Below the pieces are notes generated by a model. It was not told where the DNA came from, made no database searches, and saw only the letters and a list, made by a program, of their open reading frames with translations. Positions 1-10,574 of a stretch of 64,000 bases of DNA are shown here, one piece after another (position 1 is the first letter of the stretch; each line of letters begins with the position of its first letter). Location of the stretch: positions 4,526,001-4,590,000 of the forward strand of contig OZ020311.1 of the NCBI GenBank assembly GCA_963971305.1. Direction: 5' to 3'. The translations under genes were made by a program, and so were the position numbers. This stretch comes from Arcuatula senhousia. Lineage: Eukaryota > Mollusca > Bivalvia > Mytilida > Mytilidae.

Positions 1-875
1 CATGGGATGTTGATGTTGTTCTATCCCATATTTTGACCTGGGGGGAAATAATACTTTAGATATAAAACTATTATCATGGAAGCTTACTATGCTTCTTGCT
101 CTTGCCTCGGCAGGAAGAGCTTCAGAACTTAGTTTTTTAAGTTGTCAGAATATGGTTCCGATAACAAAAAACTTTCATTTGCTTCATATACAGAAGATCC
201 TAATTTATGTGTTGTTACTTGTATAAACCATTATCTTGAAAGAACCAAATCTTGGAGAGAAGTACAAGATAACATAGATAGATCATGTCTACTTCTTAGC
301 ATGGTTAAACCTCATAAACCCATTTCAACTTCTTCTGTGGCTAGGTGGTTAAAAGAAACCATTAGTAAAGCAGGCATTTCTGATAAGTTTAAGGGCCATT
401 CTACCCGTTCAGCATCTACAAGTAAAGCAAAACGAAAAGGCTTATCCACACAAGACATTATTGAACAAGCTAACTGGACCAAAGAGTCTACTTTTATGCG
501 ATTTTATTGCAAACCTCTATCTCAAAATTCCATTGCTTATCAACAGGCAGTTTTCACAAGGTAAGCTTTGAACTAACACTGGAATATCTTGTGAGGTTGT
601 GTAATGAAATTGGAGATTTCATAAACACACGAAGTGTGTGCAATTGAATCTTAATTTTATTAACAACCGAACAAGATATGGAAGTGTTCCCTCCCTCCCT
701 CATCCTATTTATAATTGACAACATTTTCATACTTGTTAATATTTTAACATATATTAGTAGATATTCTGTACTAAGAAATAGATAATACAAGTATTTTCTT
801 TTATAATTATAAATTATTATTTATAGGTTAAATTTATTATATTTGTTCTTTTTCAGAGGAAATGGTAAAGAATAA
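1..875 (+). pseudogene. Broken tyrosine recombinase (DIRS/Crypton-like), 3' part
   Basis: This is the catalytic half of a tyrosine recombinase of the kind carried by eukaryotic DIRS-, Ngaro- or Crypton-type elements, running in from beyond the left edge. Three reading frames must be joined. Bases 3-57 read WDVDVVLSHI, bases about 59-141 read LTMLLALASAGRASELSFLS with the first catalytic Arg in GRASEL, and bases 142-560 carry the rest. The last frame contains the HxxR box as HSTR, the downstream Trp in ANWTKEST, and the nucleophile Tyr in MRFY. A clean donor (AAG|GTAAGC at 560/561) and acceptor (TTTTTCAG|A at 856/857) suggest a 296-bp intron, followed by GNGKE and a stop at 873-875. Two frameshifts make it a probable pseudogene. 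No reverse transcriptase of the same element is visible, so the superfamily is open. Confidence 0.7.
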
Positions 876-1400
876 GAGGACTACTGATGCCATCAACATG
901 ATTAAGATGAGGGACCAACAGATACAGAAACACTTTTCTTAAATAACTTATATTATTTTATTTTGGTTTTTCTTCACTTAAAATTATGATTTGAAACTTG
1001 GTTTGCAACAGATATTTGGTATACAGTTACTGTTAATTTTGTTCCTTTTGATATTTGCAGTGTTTTGCTACAGATATTTTGTATATAGATAATTTGGTCT
1101 TTTTTGCGATTTGTAGTTAAAAAAAGATAACTCTATCATTTCTTTGGTTTTTATTTTAATTGGTTTTGCTACAGTTATTTTGGTATAATACAGTCTATTA
1201 TATTGCTTCTCCTTGTTCTCGAACTGATCGCTATTCAGTAAGAGAATGAAGGAATGCACGTGAGGTCTTGATTTTATCTTTGGGATTGGCTAGTCAGGCT
1301 GCGCACGCATTAGTGGCAGCAGAGATAACACTTTCATATCTTGTTCGGTTGTTAATAAAATTAAGATTCCATATATTGCACACACTGAAATCTCCAATTT
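605..1400. repeat. Inverted repeat arms 605-688 and 1327-1400
   Basis: The segment 605-688 and the reverse complement of 1327-1400 match over about 75 positions, including CTTGTTCGGTTGTTAATAAA and AAATCTCCAATTT, with a gap of roughly ten bases. The left arm lies inside the putative intron of the recombinase and the right arm lies beyond its stop codon. This may be a small inverted-repeat element or the terminal structure of the recombinase-bearing element itself. No target duplication was recognised. Confidence 0.7.
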
Positions 1401-1402
1401 TG

Positions 1403-2690
1403 ATGGTTATTTTGTCCAAAAAGCAAACAAACGAGTAGAGCCACAAAGGCTCTGAAATGGCCCAAAAATTCAACTTTGATATACCAGCTTGTAATTGCTG
1501 CTTTGATATTCATTAGTCTTTAAATTTCATGAATTGCAATATTTTGTTCTGTAATTGTTTATCAATAAGATGAGCAGTGAGGTAAAAAATAGACTATTTT
1601 GTGAAAATAACATTTTTTGACAGTTTTCTTTGATTTTCTTGTATAAATCGGTGAATATGAAACGGGCCACACCTGTCGACAAAAATCTATTTGTAATAGA
1701 AATGTGCATTATGATATAATAAATAAAATACCAAAAAAATTACGGTGATCGACGGCCAATACTAATTTTGAAGAAATAAGCAGAGAAACCAGTGAAAATG
1801 TCTGAAAAATGAGGATTTTTCCAATTAATGGTCTGTTTAAAGTGTCAAGGCTAAACCTGTGGTGTTAATATTTTGCTAAATCTTACAGATATGAAAAGTT
1901 TGTTCATACCTTAACATATTTAAGTTAATTTTTTGACAAGTTATAGTAGTTGAGAAAAATAGTGAAAAAGTGCCTTCGTGGCTGTACTCCTTTTTAAAAA
2001 ACTGGTGGGATGGTTAACTTGTATTCTATGAATAAAAAAGGACTGACATTACCATATACAGTCATATAGTGTCTCTTTGAATGTGGAAAACTAAATTCTC
2101 TACATCTGCCTACACGTGGCCTACAAGAGAAACTATACTGAAGCTTGATATTAAGACCTTTTGAAGTGATTCACATAATTCCGCTACATATGTATGATTA
2201 AACCAAGCAAATGAAGAAAAAAAAACAATGAAAAATTGACTCAGCTCGGATCTGCAGTGGTGTTTCTGATTTTGATAATAAAAACCGTTAATTTTTACTA
2301 AAAAATTATTAAAACAAGGTTATCGTTACCACAAGTTAGTAAAATCTTTTTAGAAATTCTCACACAAGCATCGATCACTTATTGAAATAATTATTGTACA
2401 CGTCCATTTCTGATTGTGAAAGGAATATCACATCCTGAATTTTATGGTAATGTTTTTTTTATAAAGCTGACAAGATTAAAAACAATCCATTGGAAATGAA
2501 AAAAAAACTGGCTTCAAATTCTATTACGCAATGGATATGAATCAAATATTTTGGTTAAATCTTTGAATTTAGTGTTTTACTTTAAAACTTCGACAATTTT
2601 TTTTTTTTTTAGCTAATCGTCATTTTTAAGCATTATAGCGATCAAGTATGACGGTTTTGTGTGATGACACTCCGTCAAATCATTCATTGT
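1403..2690. other. No recognised feature
   Basis: AT-rich sequence without a credible coding exon on either strand. Short homopolymer runs occur, for example T13 near 2598-2610. Nothing else could be supported. Confidence 0.5.
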
Positions 2691-3296
2691 TTGAAGTGTT
2701 GTGTCGGATTAAAAATCGATATGTTTGACTTTTTTACATTAGTCGATTGCTGATTCTGTGCTAGCTGTAAGTAACAACGAGTGTTCTATAAAGAGTTCCT
2801 CTACCGTCTGTTCGTTTGTTTTGTTGTCTTTTGTCTCAGGTTTTCTCAAGTGGAATTGAACTTTGAGCGATTTGATTTTAATAGTGTGTTTAATTTTTGT
2901 ACTTTGTATAGGAAATATTAATAGAGGGGTTGGGCCCAAAAAAGCTATTTTAACCCAGCTACATTTTATATGTACATGTCCTTAGCCAGGAATCTTTGAC
3001 AAAGCTTTTGTTTGTACTTGTCTTTTTGATGTATTTTGTTCCTTGTTTAAGAAAGGGGTCTATCTGTGACTATTTTAGGACATGATTGAAATATATGCAT
3101 TTTATTTAGACCATGGGCCAATCGCAGAACCGCGAGCAGCGCCTACTGGTCTCGTTGAAGGCTGCTGGCGGTTAGCCATTGTAGTTTTTCTAAATTACCG
3201 CTTGTTATGTCAGTTGTGTCGGGTACACTTATTCCACATCTCATTATCTTCTATTTTATTTGGTAAAGTATATAAGTGTAACCGGAGAGCATGAAT
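2690..3296 (+). repeat. Dispersed repeat family A, near full copy
   Basis: This stretch recurs in recognisable form at 3960-4275, 19585-20100 and 56470-56650 on the same strand, and at 22650-22870, 27680-27800 and 37300-37745 on the opposite strand. Landmarks are ACATTAGTCGATTGCTGATT near the start, GAGAGTTCCTCTAC-like text, AGCGCCTACTGGTCTCGTTG in the middle, and GTGTCGGGTACACTTATTCC at the end. It encodes no recognisable protein. The copy-to-copy divergence suggests an old non-autonomous element. Confidence 0.65.
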
Positions 3297-3307
3297 AACT
3301 TCACAAA

Positions 3308-3394
3308 ATGTGGCAGATTTCGGTTTTAATACATTCAGATTAATTCATATTTTGGGTTTTTACCTGAATGTATAAAAACCGAAATCTGCCACAT
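3308..3394. repeat. Near-perfect 31-bp hairpin
   Basis: Bases 3308-3338 and 3364-3394 are reverse complements with a single mismatch (core GTGGCAGATTTCGGTTTT), separated by a 25-base loop. The structure looks like a tiny foldback element or the two ends of a collapsed MITE. Confidence 0.85.
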
Positions 3395-3399
3395 AAGTA

Positions 3400-3563
3400 A
3401 AACATAGTTTTAAATGTTTTAATTTAGTCTTCGACATAGTTTTAAATGTTTCAGTGTGAATTTAGTCTTCTACATAGTTTTAAATGTTTCAGTGTAGTTT
3501 TAAATGTTTCAGTGTGAATTTAGTCTTCTACATAGTTTTAAATGTTTCAGTGTGAATTTAGTC
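3400..3563. repeat. About 38-bp tandem repeat
   Basis: Directly after the hairpin, a unit containing ACATAGTTTTAAATGTTTCA and GTGTGAATTTAGTCTTCT is repeated about four times, with one unit shortened. It is a simple minisatellite. Confidence 0.85.
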
Positions 3564-3806
3564 TTTTTGGTAGAAATATTGGTCGTTTGAATATTGCTTT
3601 AAATTGCCTTTCATACTTGTGTAATTGTTTTGTAAAATTATATAAATCTGATTTAAATACTTCAATTTGATTGGATTTTTTTTTCATATCCCAAAGAAAA
3701 GAAAAACATAGGGAAACGCCCACTTTTTACAGGAAAGTGCCACAATTTTAGTTCTTTTATGAGTAAGATTTTCATGTTTTTTTAATTGTTTTGAAAATTT
3801 ATTTAT

Positions 3807-3943
3807 AAGGAATGACTCTCATATTTTTTTTTCATTGGGGATATGAAAAAAAAGTTTTGCACATTAAGTATAATCCGCGTCGCGGATTACAAAATGTGCA
3901 TTGTTTTTCATTCCCTAGTGAAAAAATATGACAGTCATTCCTT
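3807..3943. repeat. 137-bp foldback with palindromic centre
   Basis: The segment begins AAGGAATGACTCTCATATTT and ends ATATGACAGTCATTCCTT. The arms pair imperfectly along their whole length and meet at a perfect 9+1+9 palindrome (TAATCCGCG/T/CGCGGATTA, 3871-3889). It would form a long cruciform or hairpin and resembles a foldback MITE without a loop. Confidence 0.85.
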
Positions 3944-3959
3944 GAATATATATCATATA

Positions 3960-4320
3960 TACTTAACTGTTTGATGTGTTGTGTTGGATTAAACATCGAT
4001 AAACTAGATTTTTTTGTTACTGACATCAGTCGGTAGGAGCTTCTAACATGTCTAAGATATTTCAGTAACTGCGTTAAAAAACTTTGTTCTCTAGAAAGTT
4101 ACTCTTCGTTATGTTTTTTTTTCTTAATTGCTGCTTGTTGTCTTTAGTCGGCAGGTTTGAACTTTTAATCAATTTGATTTTATATTGTGTGCTATGCTAT
4201 TTTTGTGCTTTGTTATCAATAACTTATTGGTGGAAAGGTTGGACAAACCTTGCTACATTTTATAAATATATATAGGTCCTACTATACTATATTTGTCCTG
4301 CTAATCAGCTGAACATGAAC
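3960..4320 (+). repeat. Dispersed repeat family A, diverged copy
   Basis: It shares the landmarks GTTGTGTTGGATTAAACATC, GACATCAGTCGGT and the TTGAACTTTTAATCAATTTG block with the copies at 2690-3296 and 19585-20100. The 3' third of the family is missing or unrecognisable here. Confidence 0.55.
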
Positions 4321-4614
4321 TAAGATTTCCTTCCAAAAAGTGCAATCTGTCCTTAATATAAATCAGCCAACAGAAGTTACTATCCAAGAGTTTAAATGTT
4401 CTATATCAGTTTTTTGTAACTTGTTCTTGGGGCTTGCTTTTTATTTGTTTGGTCTATGTTTTGTTTAGTTTGTGTTTTGGTTGTTTTTTTTTAATCTTAA
4501 GTCATGCTACCGATTTGTATGTTATTTCGGTATAGTTATTTTCCATTGCGACTATAAAACGTGGAATACTTGGAATCCCCCCCCCCCAAAAAAAAAACAC
4601 ATATAAAACGCAAT
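4321..4614. other. Spacer downstream of the sulfotransferase gene
   Basis: This is non-coding sequence beyond the sulfotransferase stop codon and probably includes its 3' UTR. It holds a C-run followed by an A-run near 4577-4596. No polyadenylation site could be chosen with confidence. Confidence 0.4.
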
Positions 4615-5520
4615 CTATGGTCTGAATGCATCTATTACCCAAGGATAGCTATCACATTCATACCCAAACACGACACAATCTAGTTTTAAAATCTGGTGTA
4701 ACTTTCTAATGTCTTCCTTCGGCACCTTGAAATATGCTTGTTTTAAATATTCATATCTGTATTCATCTGATAATTTCGTATACTTAGTTTCTCGTACAGC
4801 GTCTTTTAAAGCTTCAATGTATTGTTGTTTTGGCAAATTTTCGCTCTCTTTAGACGTGAATGGAAAGTTAGCATATTTACTAATCAATCCTCTTGTTTGA
4901 AATTTGAACCACATACGTTTTTGGTTTTCATATATGGGAAGGCACATGTTTGTTGCTTTGAATGAACCGTATAAAATATTTGTTTGGTCCGTGAATGAGT
5001 CGGTTCGTGTATCCTCTTGAAATTGTCCGGAAAGAGTATCATGAAGTGTTGTCAGGTTTAGAATTTTTAAAACGCTTAGTGTATCTTCTGACATCGTTTC
5101 CATTTTTGCGATGAAATCGTATTTTACATTACATGGACGACAATGATCATACATGGGTAAAAAATGTCCGTCTCGATTCTTATTTGTAGTTTCAGAGAAG
5201 ATAAAATATTTGACAAACTCCGGAAACGTCAAATCGTGTCCGCAATCTAAACTTTTCTTAGAAGCATCTGGACGGAAATTTTTCACTGCAAATTTTCCAA
5301 TCATGCCCCAAAACATAGAGTTTGCCGAATAGATTTTATCCATGTATCCTGAGAAAAGTCTGGCGTATGGATCGCGGACAATTATAAATTTTTTGAAGTT
5401 ATTCAAACACTTATGGATATCGTCGAAAGACATGCTTTTAAAGGTTTCTACGTTCCCGCCCAATGCACCACCAGGTGGAATATCAAAGGGGCTCTTCGCA
5501 TCAGAAGAGCCAACAATAAT
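4615..5520 (-). CDS. Carbohydrate sulfotransferase (HNK-1/C4ST family), last exon
   Basis: This terminal exon encodes 301 residues and a stop. The family transfers sulfate from PAPS to hydroxyl groups of glycans in the Golgi lumen. The PAPS 3'-phosphate binding motif is visible as IIVRDPYARLFSGYMDKI. Conserved downstream stretches include YDFIAKMETM, where the family has a YDFVGKFETM-like segment, and a C-terminal VVFGYECDSYP. The exon starts at 5520 after a strong acceptor (TTTTTTACAG) with residues IIVGSSDAKSPF in frame. It joins in phase 0 to the exon at 6515-6709. With that exon, 366 residues are accounted for, and the usual length is 350-420. There are no internal stops or frameshifts. 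The exact acceptor sugar cannot be told from the sequence. Confidence 0.92.
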   Translation of the reverse strand: MIVGSSDAKSPFDIPPGGALGGNVETFKSMSFDDIHKCLNNFKKFIIVRDPYARLFSGYMDKIYSANSMFWGMIGKFAVKNFRPDASKKSLDCGHDLTFPEFVKYFIFSETTNKNRDGHFLPMYDHCRPCNVKYDFIAKMETMSEDTLSVLKILNLTTLHDTLSGQFQEDTRTDSFTDQTNILYGSFKATNMCLPIYENQKRMWFKFQTRGLISKYANFPFTSKESENLPKQQYIEALKDAVRETKYTKLSDEYRYEYLKQAYFKVPKEDIRKLHQILKLDCVVFGYECDSYPWVIDAFRP

Positions 5521-6514
5521 CTGTAAAAAATAGAAAAAAAACTTTATTGTAGGTTATTTATATTGCAATAAGATTCACTTAGGCTTATTTGGTTGTTTTG
5601 TCTGAACATTTGGCGTTTTAAGGTAGTACAGTGGTATAACACTGAGCATCTTTTCTGAGCATGTTACCAAATTTAAGCAAAGGCTAAAACAGTGCTATTT
5701 AACTGTATGAAGATTGTTAGTATGATAAATTATTCGAGAAAAAAAATAAGTTTAAAACAAAACCTTATTGTTATATTCATTTTATAACATTTCCCGTATT
5801 TTTTTCAAGGGAGATAATTTGTATGAAATGTGTAGGGAAAATTCAGTTTTTCCAATTTATTTTCAGAAAATTAACGGTGACCCCACGATTTTATACCTAA
5901 TTTTCAAAGAACTTACAAAAAATGATGTTTTGACAAATATAACAAAAATCTATCCCATCAAATTTGAAAAAAAAAAAATTTAAACCATTTTTCCCTATAT
6001 AATCTATATAAAAAAGCCAAATTTGAACTGTTTTTGATCAATTTTCTACAAAAATTAAGCACGGTGACCTATTCTCTTTATTTCATTTTTCAAACATATG
6101 CACTTGGATACTTCTTAATATGACAAAATTTAAAAAAATTCTATCCTACCGATTTTTTACTATTGTACTACCTTAACCACCCCCTACGGGTCGTCCTGAG
6201 ATACCCTGCTTGAAAGGACAAATAATTTTCGGTGAAGTCACGTTATAGGACGGGAATTCTCACGACAATATACACGCAATGACTACGCATGTTAGAAAAT
6301 ATATTACACAATGCATGCAAATTAATAAACACCCCACTTTCAAGTTAAATGTTCGGTCCCTTTGATTTCTTTTTTCCGTGTGTGAAATAAGAGGTCCCAG
6401 AAGTTTTTTTTTTATAATTGCGCCCCCCCCCCCCCCCCCCCGTTTGAAAATTTCAGAATCCACCACAGACATAGGTGATCCCTTTTTGTGTAAAGTCTTA
6501 GTTCAATCTCTTAC
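5521..6514 (-). other. Sulfotransferase intron
   Basis: This phase-0 intron lies between the two secure exons, with donor CAA|GTAAGAG at 6515/6514 and acceptor TTTACAG at 5521. It contains an uninterrupted C-run of about 20 (6421-6441). The segment 6380-6475 resembles text at 16610-16650, so part of the intron is dispersed repeat. Confidence 0.75.
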
Positions 6515-6709
6515 TTGAAAAAGTCTTCTCCAGAATGTCGAACCAATTTTCTCCATTGCACAATAAATGAACTGGTGCTTCCTGTCCACCACGAAGTGAT
6601 TACGAACCACGGCCTCCGAGTTTTTACTGATGTAGTCAGAACCGTTGGTTTTGCAAACTTCCAGCAAGGTTGATTGCCTTTCTAAGAATATCTGCGGAAT
6701 CTTGTTTTC
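6515..6709 (-). CDS. Carbohydrate sulfotransferase, 5'-PAPS-binding exon
   Basis: A 195-bp exon of exactly 65 codons starts after acceptor TTCAATGTAG and ends at donor CAA|GTAAGAG. It reads ENKIPQIFLERQSTLLEVCK near its start and ends RKHQFIYCAMEKIGSTFWRR plus LFQ. The CAMEKIGSTFW stretch corresponds to the 5'-phosphosulfate loop of Golgi carbohydrate sulfotransferases, including the conserved Lys. Both ends are phase 0, and the reading frame continues into 4615-5520. The preceding exon must also end in phase 0. Confidence 0.9.
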
Positions 6710-7094
6710 CTACATTGAAATAAAATATTTTCATTGTCTAAAAGCAATGAATTTGGCCTAGAGGCTGGACATGCATGGCTCTAAGATTAAGATGGCTCTA
6801 GACTATGAGATTGATCATTCAAGTTCGGTAGTTTTGTTCTTACCTTTATTCTTATAGTGTAAGAATCTGGAATGAAGGGTTTGTATGTTATTTATCACCT
6901 TGAACTTTTGATCGCTTGAAATGTGTTTGCGATATTACCAAACAATACTGACCTCTTAAAAATCGGTACACGGGATCTTAACGCATTTTAAATTACAATT
7001 TGTGAAAGTTTTCGCCATGTGTGATTATGTTTGAGAAAGAAAAGCAAAATAATTGCTGTTTCTGTGCTTTTTTATTTTTGCGTATGTGTGTTTT

Positions 7095-7596
7095 TAGCTA
7101 CAATAATGTAGCTCCTTTGACAAATTTGAATCGGCGGAGCTACAATGCGGTCCCATTACTCGTAATGGAGCAAATAAAATTTCTTTCCCCAATTCTAATA
7201 CAACTTCAAGATGGTTCGATATTTAAACAATAATACTCTGGATAATATTTGTTCATCAATAAATTTGGTTAAAAGCACTAGGCAACTATTATTTTGTTTG
7301 AACCCCCATATTTTCAATATTCTGATCCTGAACTTCATTATAAAGTTCAGGATCAAAAGACTTAAAAAATTGACAGTTTCACGAAAATCTTTTAAATTCA
7401 GCTAAATGTCGGTAAACTTTAACTGCATTTATCATTAAAATACTATCAGCAATATTTTAGTACCAAATTTGACATCAAATGGAATGAATTGCGCCCGGTG
7501 TGATTTCACTTTCGGCGTTGCTCCGTTACGAGCAATGGGACCGCATTGTAGCTCCGCCGATTCAAATTTGTCAAAGGAGCTACATTATTGTAGCTA
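7095..7596. mobile_element. 502-bp MITE with 78-bp TIRs and 9-bp TSD
   Basis: The element starts TAGCTACAATAATGTAGCTC and ends with the reverse complement. The inverted arms run about 78 bp with roughly two mismatches. Direct repeats GTGTGTTTT flank it at 7086-7094 and 7597-7605, a 9-bp target duplication. Mutator-like (8-11 bp) and Merlin (8-9 bp) transposases make duplications of this size. No transposase is encoded, so the element is non-autonomous. It sits in the region that would be the first intron of the sulfotransferase gene. Confidence 0.9.
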
Positions 7597-8569
7597 GTGT
7601 GTTTTATGCCTTGTTCTTAATGGATTTTAGACTGAATAAAATTAGTTAGTTAGTTAGTTTATATGCTTTCTTCATAACTTTCACTTTTTGTGTACAATAT
7701 TATACATTCGTTTGGTGATATCTTTCAATAATATATACTTTTTTTTATATATTTTTTAAAATATTTTTTGTGTTCGAAGTTACGACTGGCACGTTCAAAC
7801 TCTTTCGTCTAGATGAGATTACAATGTCAGAGACAAATCTTGGAGACATTTGCCGAGTACCACTTTTGATTTCAATTAAGTTATATACTAGTACTAGGTA
7901 TAATTGCATAGGGATGCCAATACAGGAGGCGGCAAAAACAGTCATCTTATCATGACCTCAAAAATGTCTGTAGAAATCAAATTTCATTGAAGTGGGAAAA
8001 ATTAGTGAGGAGGAGTGAAGTGAAAATGGCGGCCATATTAAATTTCATAAAAAGTTGATTGCTCACTTCTAAGTGTTCCCCTACCACCTCAGCAAGTTGC
8101 ATCTTGATTGGTCAAAGAGTTTTCTCAAAATGTGTCGGGCAAGTTGACGATCATGTAAGGAAAATAAATGGGCATCCGACAATAAGTCTCCCAAACTACG
8201 TTATAAACGTCTTAATTTACAGTTATAATTCAAAATACTCGTTACTTACCATTCGTTTGGGTATCCCTACAAGTTTAGAAAAAAATAATAAATTTATGAC
8301 GAAAGTTTTTTATTATCGCTTTGATCTTTTTTATTCATTTTGTTTGTGCGTGTGTGATGTGTTTTACACTTTATAGGCGTAGCCTCTTACAACAAAGTTT
8401 CAAGCGATAAATTTTGCTACGCGTCATTAAATTCAAACCGAACAGGCTGAATAAATATTTGTATGATTTATTTTAAAGAACCCACAATGCATGAAAAATG
8501 CATAATATAATATTATTCAAACCTCAAACAAAAAATTAGACATTAAATGGGACTTTCAATAATACTGTA

Positions 8570-8935
8570 TATTATCAAAACTAAATTTAAACTTTACTTT
8601 TACTTGGATTTGCACCTCGAATTTGACCCAGGTGGTCATCTCAGTACAAAAAATTACGATAAAAGAGACGATTTTAATTTTCAAATTATTAATTTTCCTA
8701 ATCTACAGAGCAATATACCTACTTCTCCTGCATACGGTGTTTATATTTCACAACTTATTCGATATACCAGAGCTTGCACACATTTCACAGATTTTTTGAT
8801 CAGACACCGATTTCTTCGTGACCGACTTTTGAGCAGGGCTATAAGAAAATACGTCTCATACGATCCCTAAAAAAGTTCTTTCTTCGTTATTAGCCACTAA
8901 TAGAAAAGTTCAAAATTGAGTTAAAAGATATGGTG
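8570..8935 (+). pseudogene. Reverse transcriptase fragment (Penelope-like type)
   Basis: The reading frame contains YLDLHLEFD, NYDKRDDFNFQIINFP and SPAYGVYISQLIRYTRA, which match the C-terminal third of the reverse transcriptase at 51993-52874. After about 8830 the frame shifts by one base and continues as RLIRSLKKFFLRY, then a stop, then PLIEKFKIELKDM. The catalytic core is absent. This is a 5'-truncated relic lying in the presumed first intron of the sulfotransferase gene, on the opposite strand. Confidence 0.75.
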
Positions 8936-9300
8936 GTTAATTGTTTTAATTAGTGTTTGACTAGTCTGCTGTACTGAGATGATCACCTCAATATCCCTAT
9001 AATGTCTCGCAACTATGTTGTGTTCTATGGTCATTATTGGATCCTAAGATCGCAATGGAAGAGGAAGGTTTGGCGCCATAAAACCTGGTTTAACCCACCA
9101 TTTCGTTTGAAATGCCTGTACCAAGTCAAGACCATTGCGATCCACCAATTCTCCGGTATGATTGATTCGTTTTTGTCATTTTCTCTGGACTATGAGATTG
9201 ATCATTCAAGTTCGGTAGTTTTGTTATTACCTTTATTTATTCAACTCAGTATTGTTATAAATAGCTGTGCCAATGGAGTAGAAGATAATGAAAACGTGAA
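8936..9300 (+). repeat. Retroelement 3' flank and dispersed repeat
   Basis: The block around 9180-9240 (GAGATTGATCATTCAAGTTC) recurs at 6805-6845. The block near 9100 (AAATGCCTGTACCAAGTCAA) resembles 48950-48975 and 15170-15190. These are pieces of the untranslated 3' tail that follows the reverse-transcriptase copies in this window. Confidence 0.45.
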
Positions 9301-9713
9301 ATAAGTGTAACGATACGCGACACAGCCTACATAAAAAATCGACAATGGAAACGAAAAGCACCCTTCAATTCGACCGGTGGTCGATGTCCGCTGATTTGCA
9401 AATGATAAAGTAATTTTTTTTTTAAATCAAAGAAATACCCTCCTTCTTGCTAAAAAAATCATAAATACGACCAGTACATAGACAAACTTTAACAAGGATT
9501 TTTGGTTTAGGACAGGCACATATAAAATGGAATCCTTCGGAGCGTTTACGATCAATCTGTTCTTTAAGGACGAACGACAGACGGACAACGAACGAAAGGA
9601 GGGTAGCAGACAGTGGCTTGCCTCTTTGTGTGGCACGATACAAAAAGTATATTAAATATCCATTTTCTAATGTTTCTGTTTTTTGTTTGTTTTTTTTAAT
9701 GACAACAAACCTA
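9301..9713. other. No secure feature
   Basis: A fragment of dispersed repeat family A (TACGCGACACAGCC) occurs at about 9312-9327. Otherwise nothing is recognised; short open frames on the minus strand at 9422-9643 show no domain. Confidence 0.4.
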
Positions 9714-9864
9714 TTTTTGGTGAATTAGCAAATTCAGATTCAACTCCAAAGTTTTGTCGATTAAAGGGGAATAACTCATCGTTAGATTTCACCAAAATCA
9801 TCATCCAAAGAACGAAGAAGAAACCTCCAACAATGATTAGACGCCTCAAAGTAGAGAACCGCAT
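9714..9864 (-). CDS. Candidate first exon of the sulfotransferase (membrane anchor)
   Basis: Reading from an ATG at 9864, the peptide begins MRFSTLRRLIIVGGFFFVLW and continues MMILVKSNDE. A short basic cytosolic tail is followed by one hydrophobic segment and then a polar stem, which is the layout of a Golgi type II membrane enzyme. It lies upstream of the secure sulfotransferase exons on the same strand with no other gene between. The best donor follows ATAG (ATAG|GTTTGT, phase 1). The next secure exon needs phase 0, so one small exon is missing from this model or the donor is wrong. An open stretch at about 7745-7915 on the minus strand is a possible but unproven bridging exon. Confidence 0.45.
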
Positions 9865-10574
9865 TCTGTTTGCCGCTGTGTGATTGAGTCGTCGCCTTTC
9901 AACATGATATCAAATCTAAAATTACAATTAACAATAAAATCAAAAAGTTATAACTCAAAACTTTAACCATTAGTGATATTTGCAAACGAAAATGTTTGTA
10001 TTGGATATCATAGTGCCTTCTAAAATGAAATTGTTTTGGTCTTAGAAGGCCATAGAATATCAGTTTTATGTTAAAGTGATTTTCTAGTAAAATTTGCCTC
10101 TTATTTTATATTTAGTACTGATTTCGGGCTCAATCAAGGCAAAAAAGAAATGATAATAATAAAAACAAATAACCAAACAAAAAAAAAAATCAAAACAAAA
10201 ACAAATAACCAAAAACAAGAACACCCCCTTCCCCTCCCCCCCAAAAAATACAATCTAAAATAAAATAGATAAATAAAGTAGCTATGCTGTGGAACTACCA
10301 TATTTTTGAAATTTCTTACCCATGTTAATGTCACTGCCGCATCAAATATCTAAATATTACATACAAAACTTATTTGACGGGTACAAATTTAGATTAAATC
10401 GACCAACAAGCTGTTGACAACCTCCACATTTAAAGTTAATAATGAAAAATTCACTGCTTGAGATTATTCATTTGAAATGTTTTTGAATAGAAGTTCAAAC
10501 TTTTTTACGTTATCACCAACTTTAGAAAATATCTTGATTTTTTACATATTGCATCAATGATTTTAAATTACATT
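9865..10574. other. Putative sulfotransferase 5' flank; nothing specific
   Basis: If 9714-9864 is the first coding exon, this interval holds the 5' UTR and promoter. No core promoter motif could be trusted. A purine/A-rich tract with CCCC runs lies at about 10140-10260. Confidence 0.35.
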
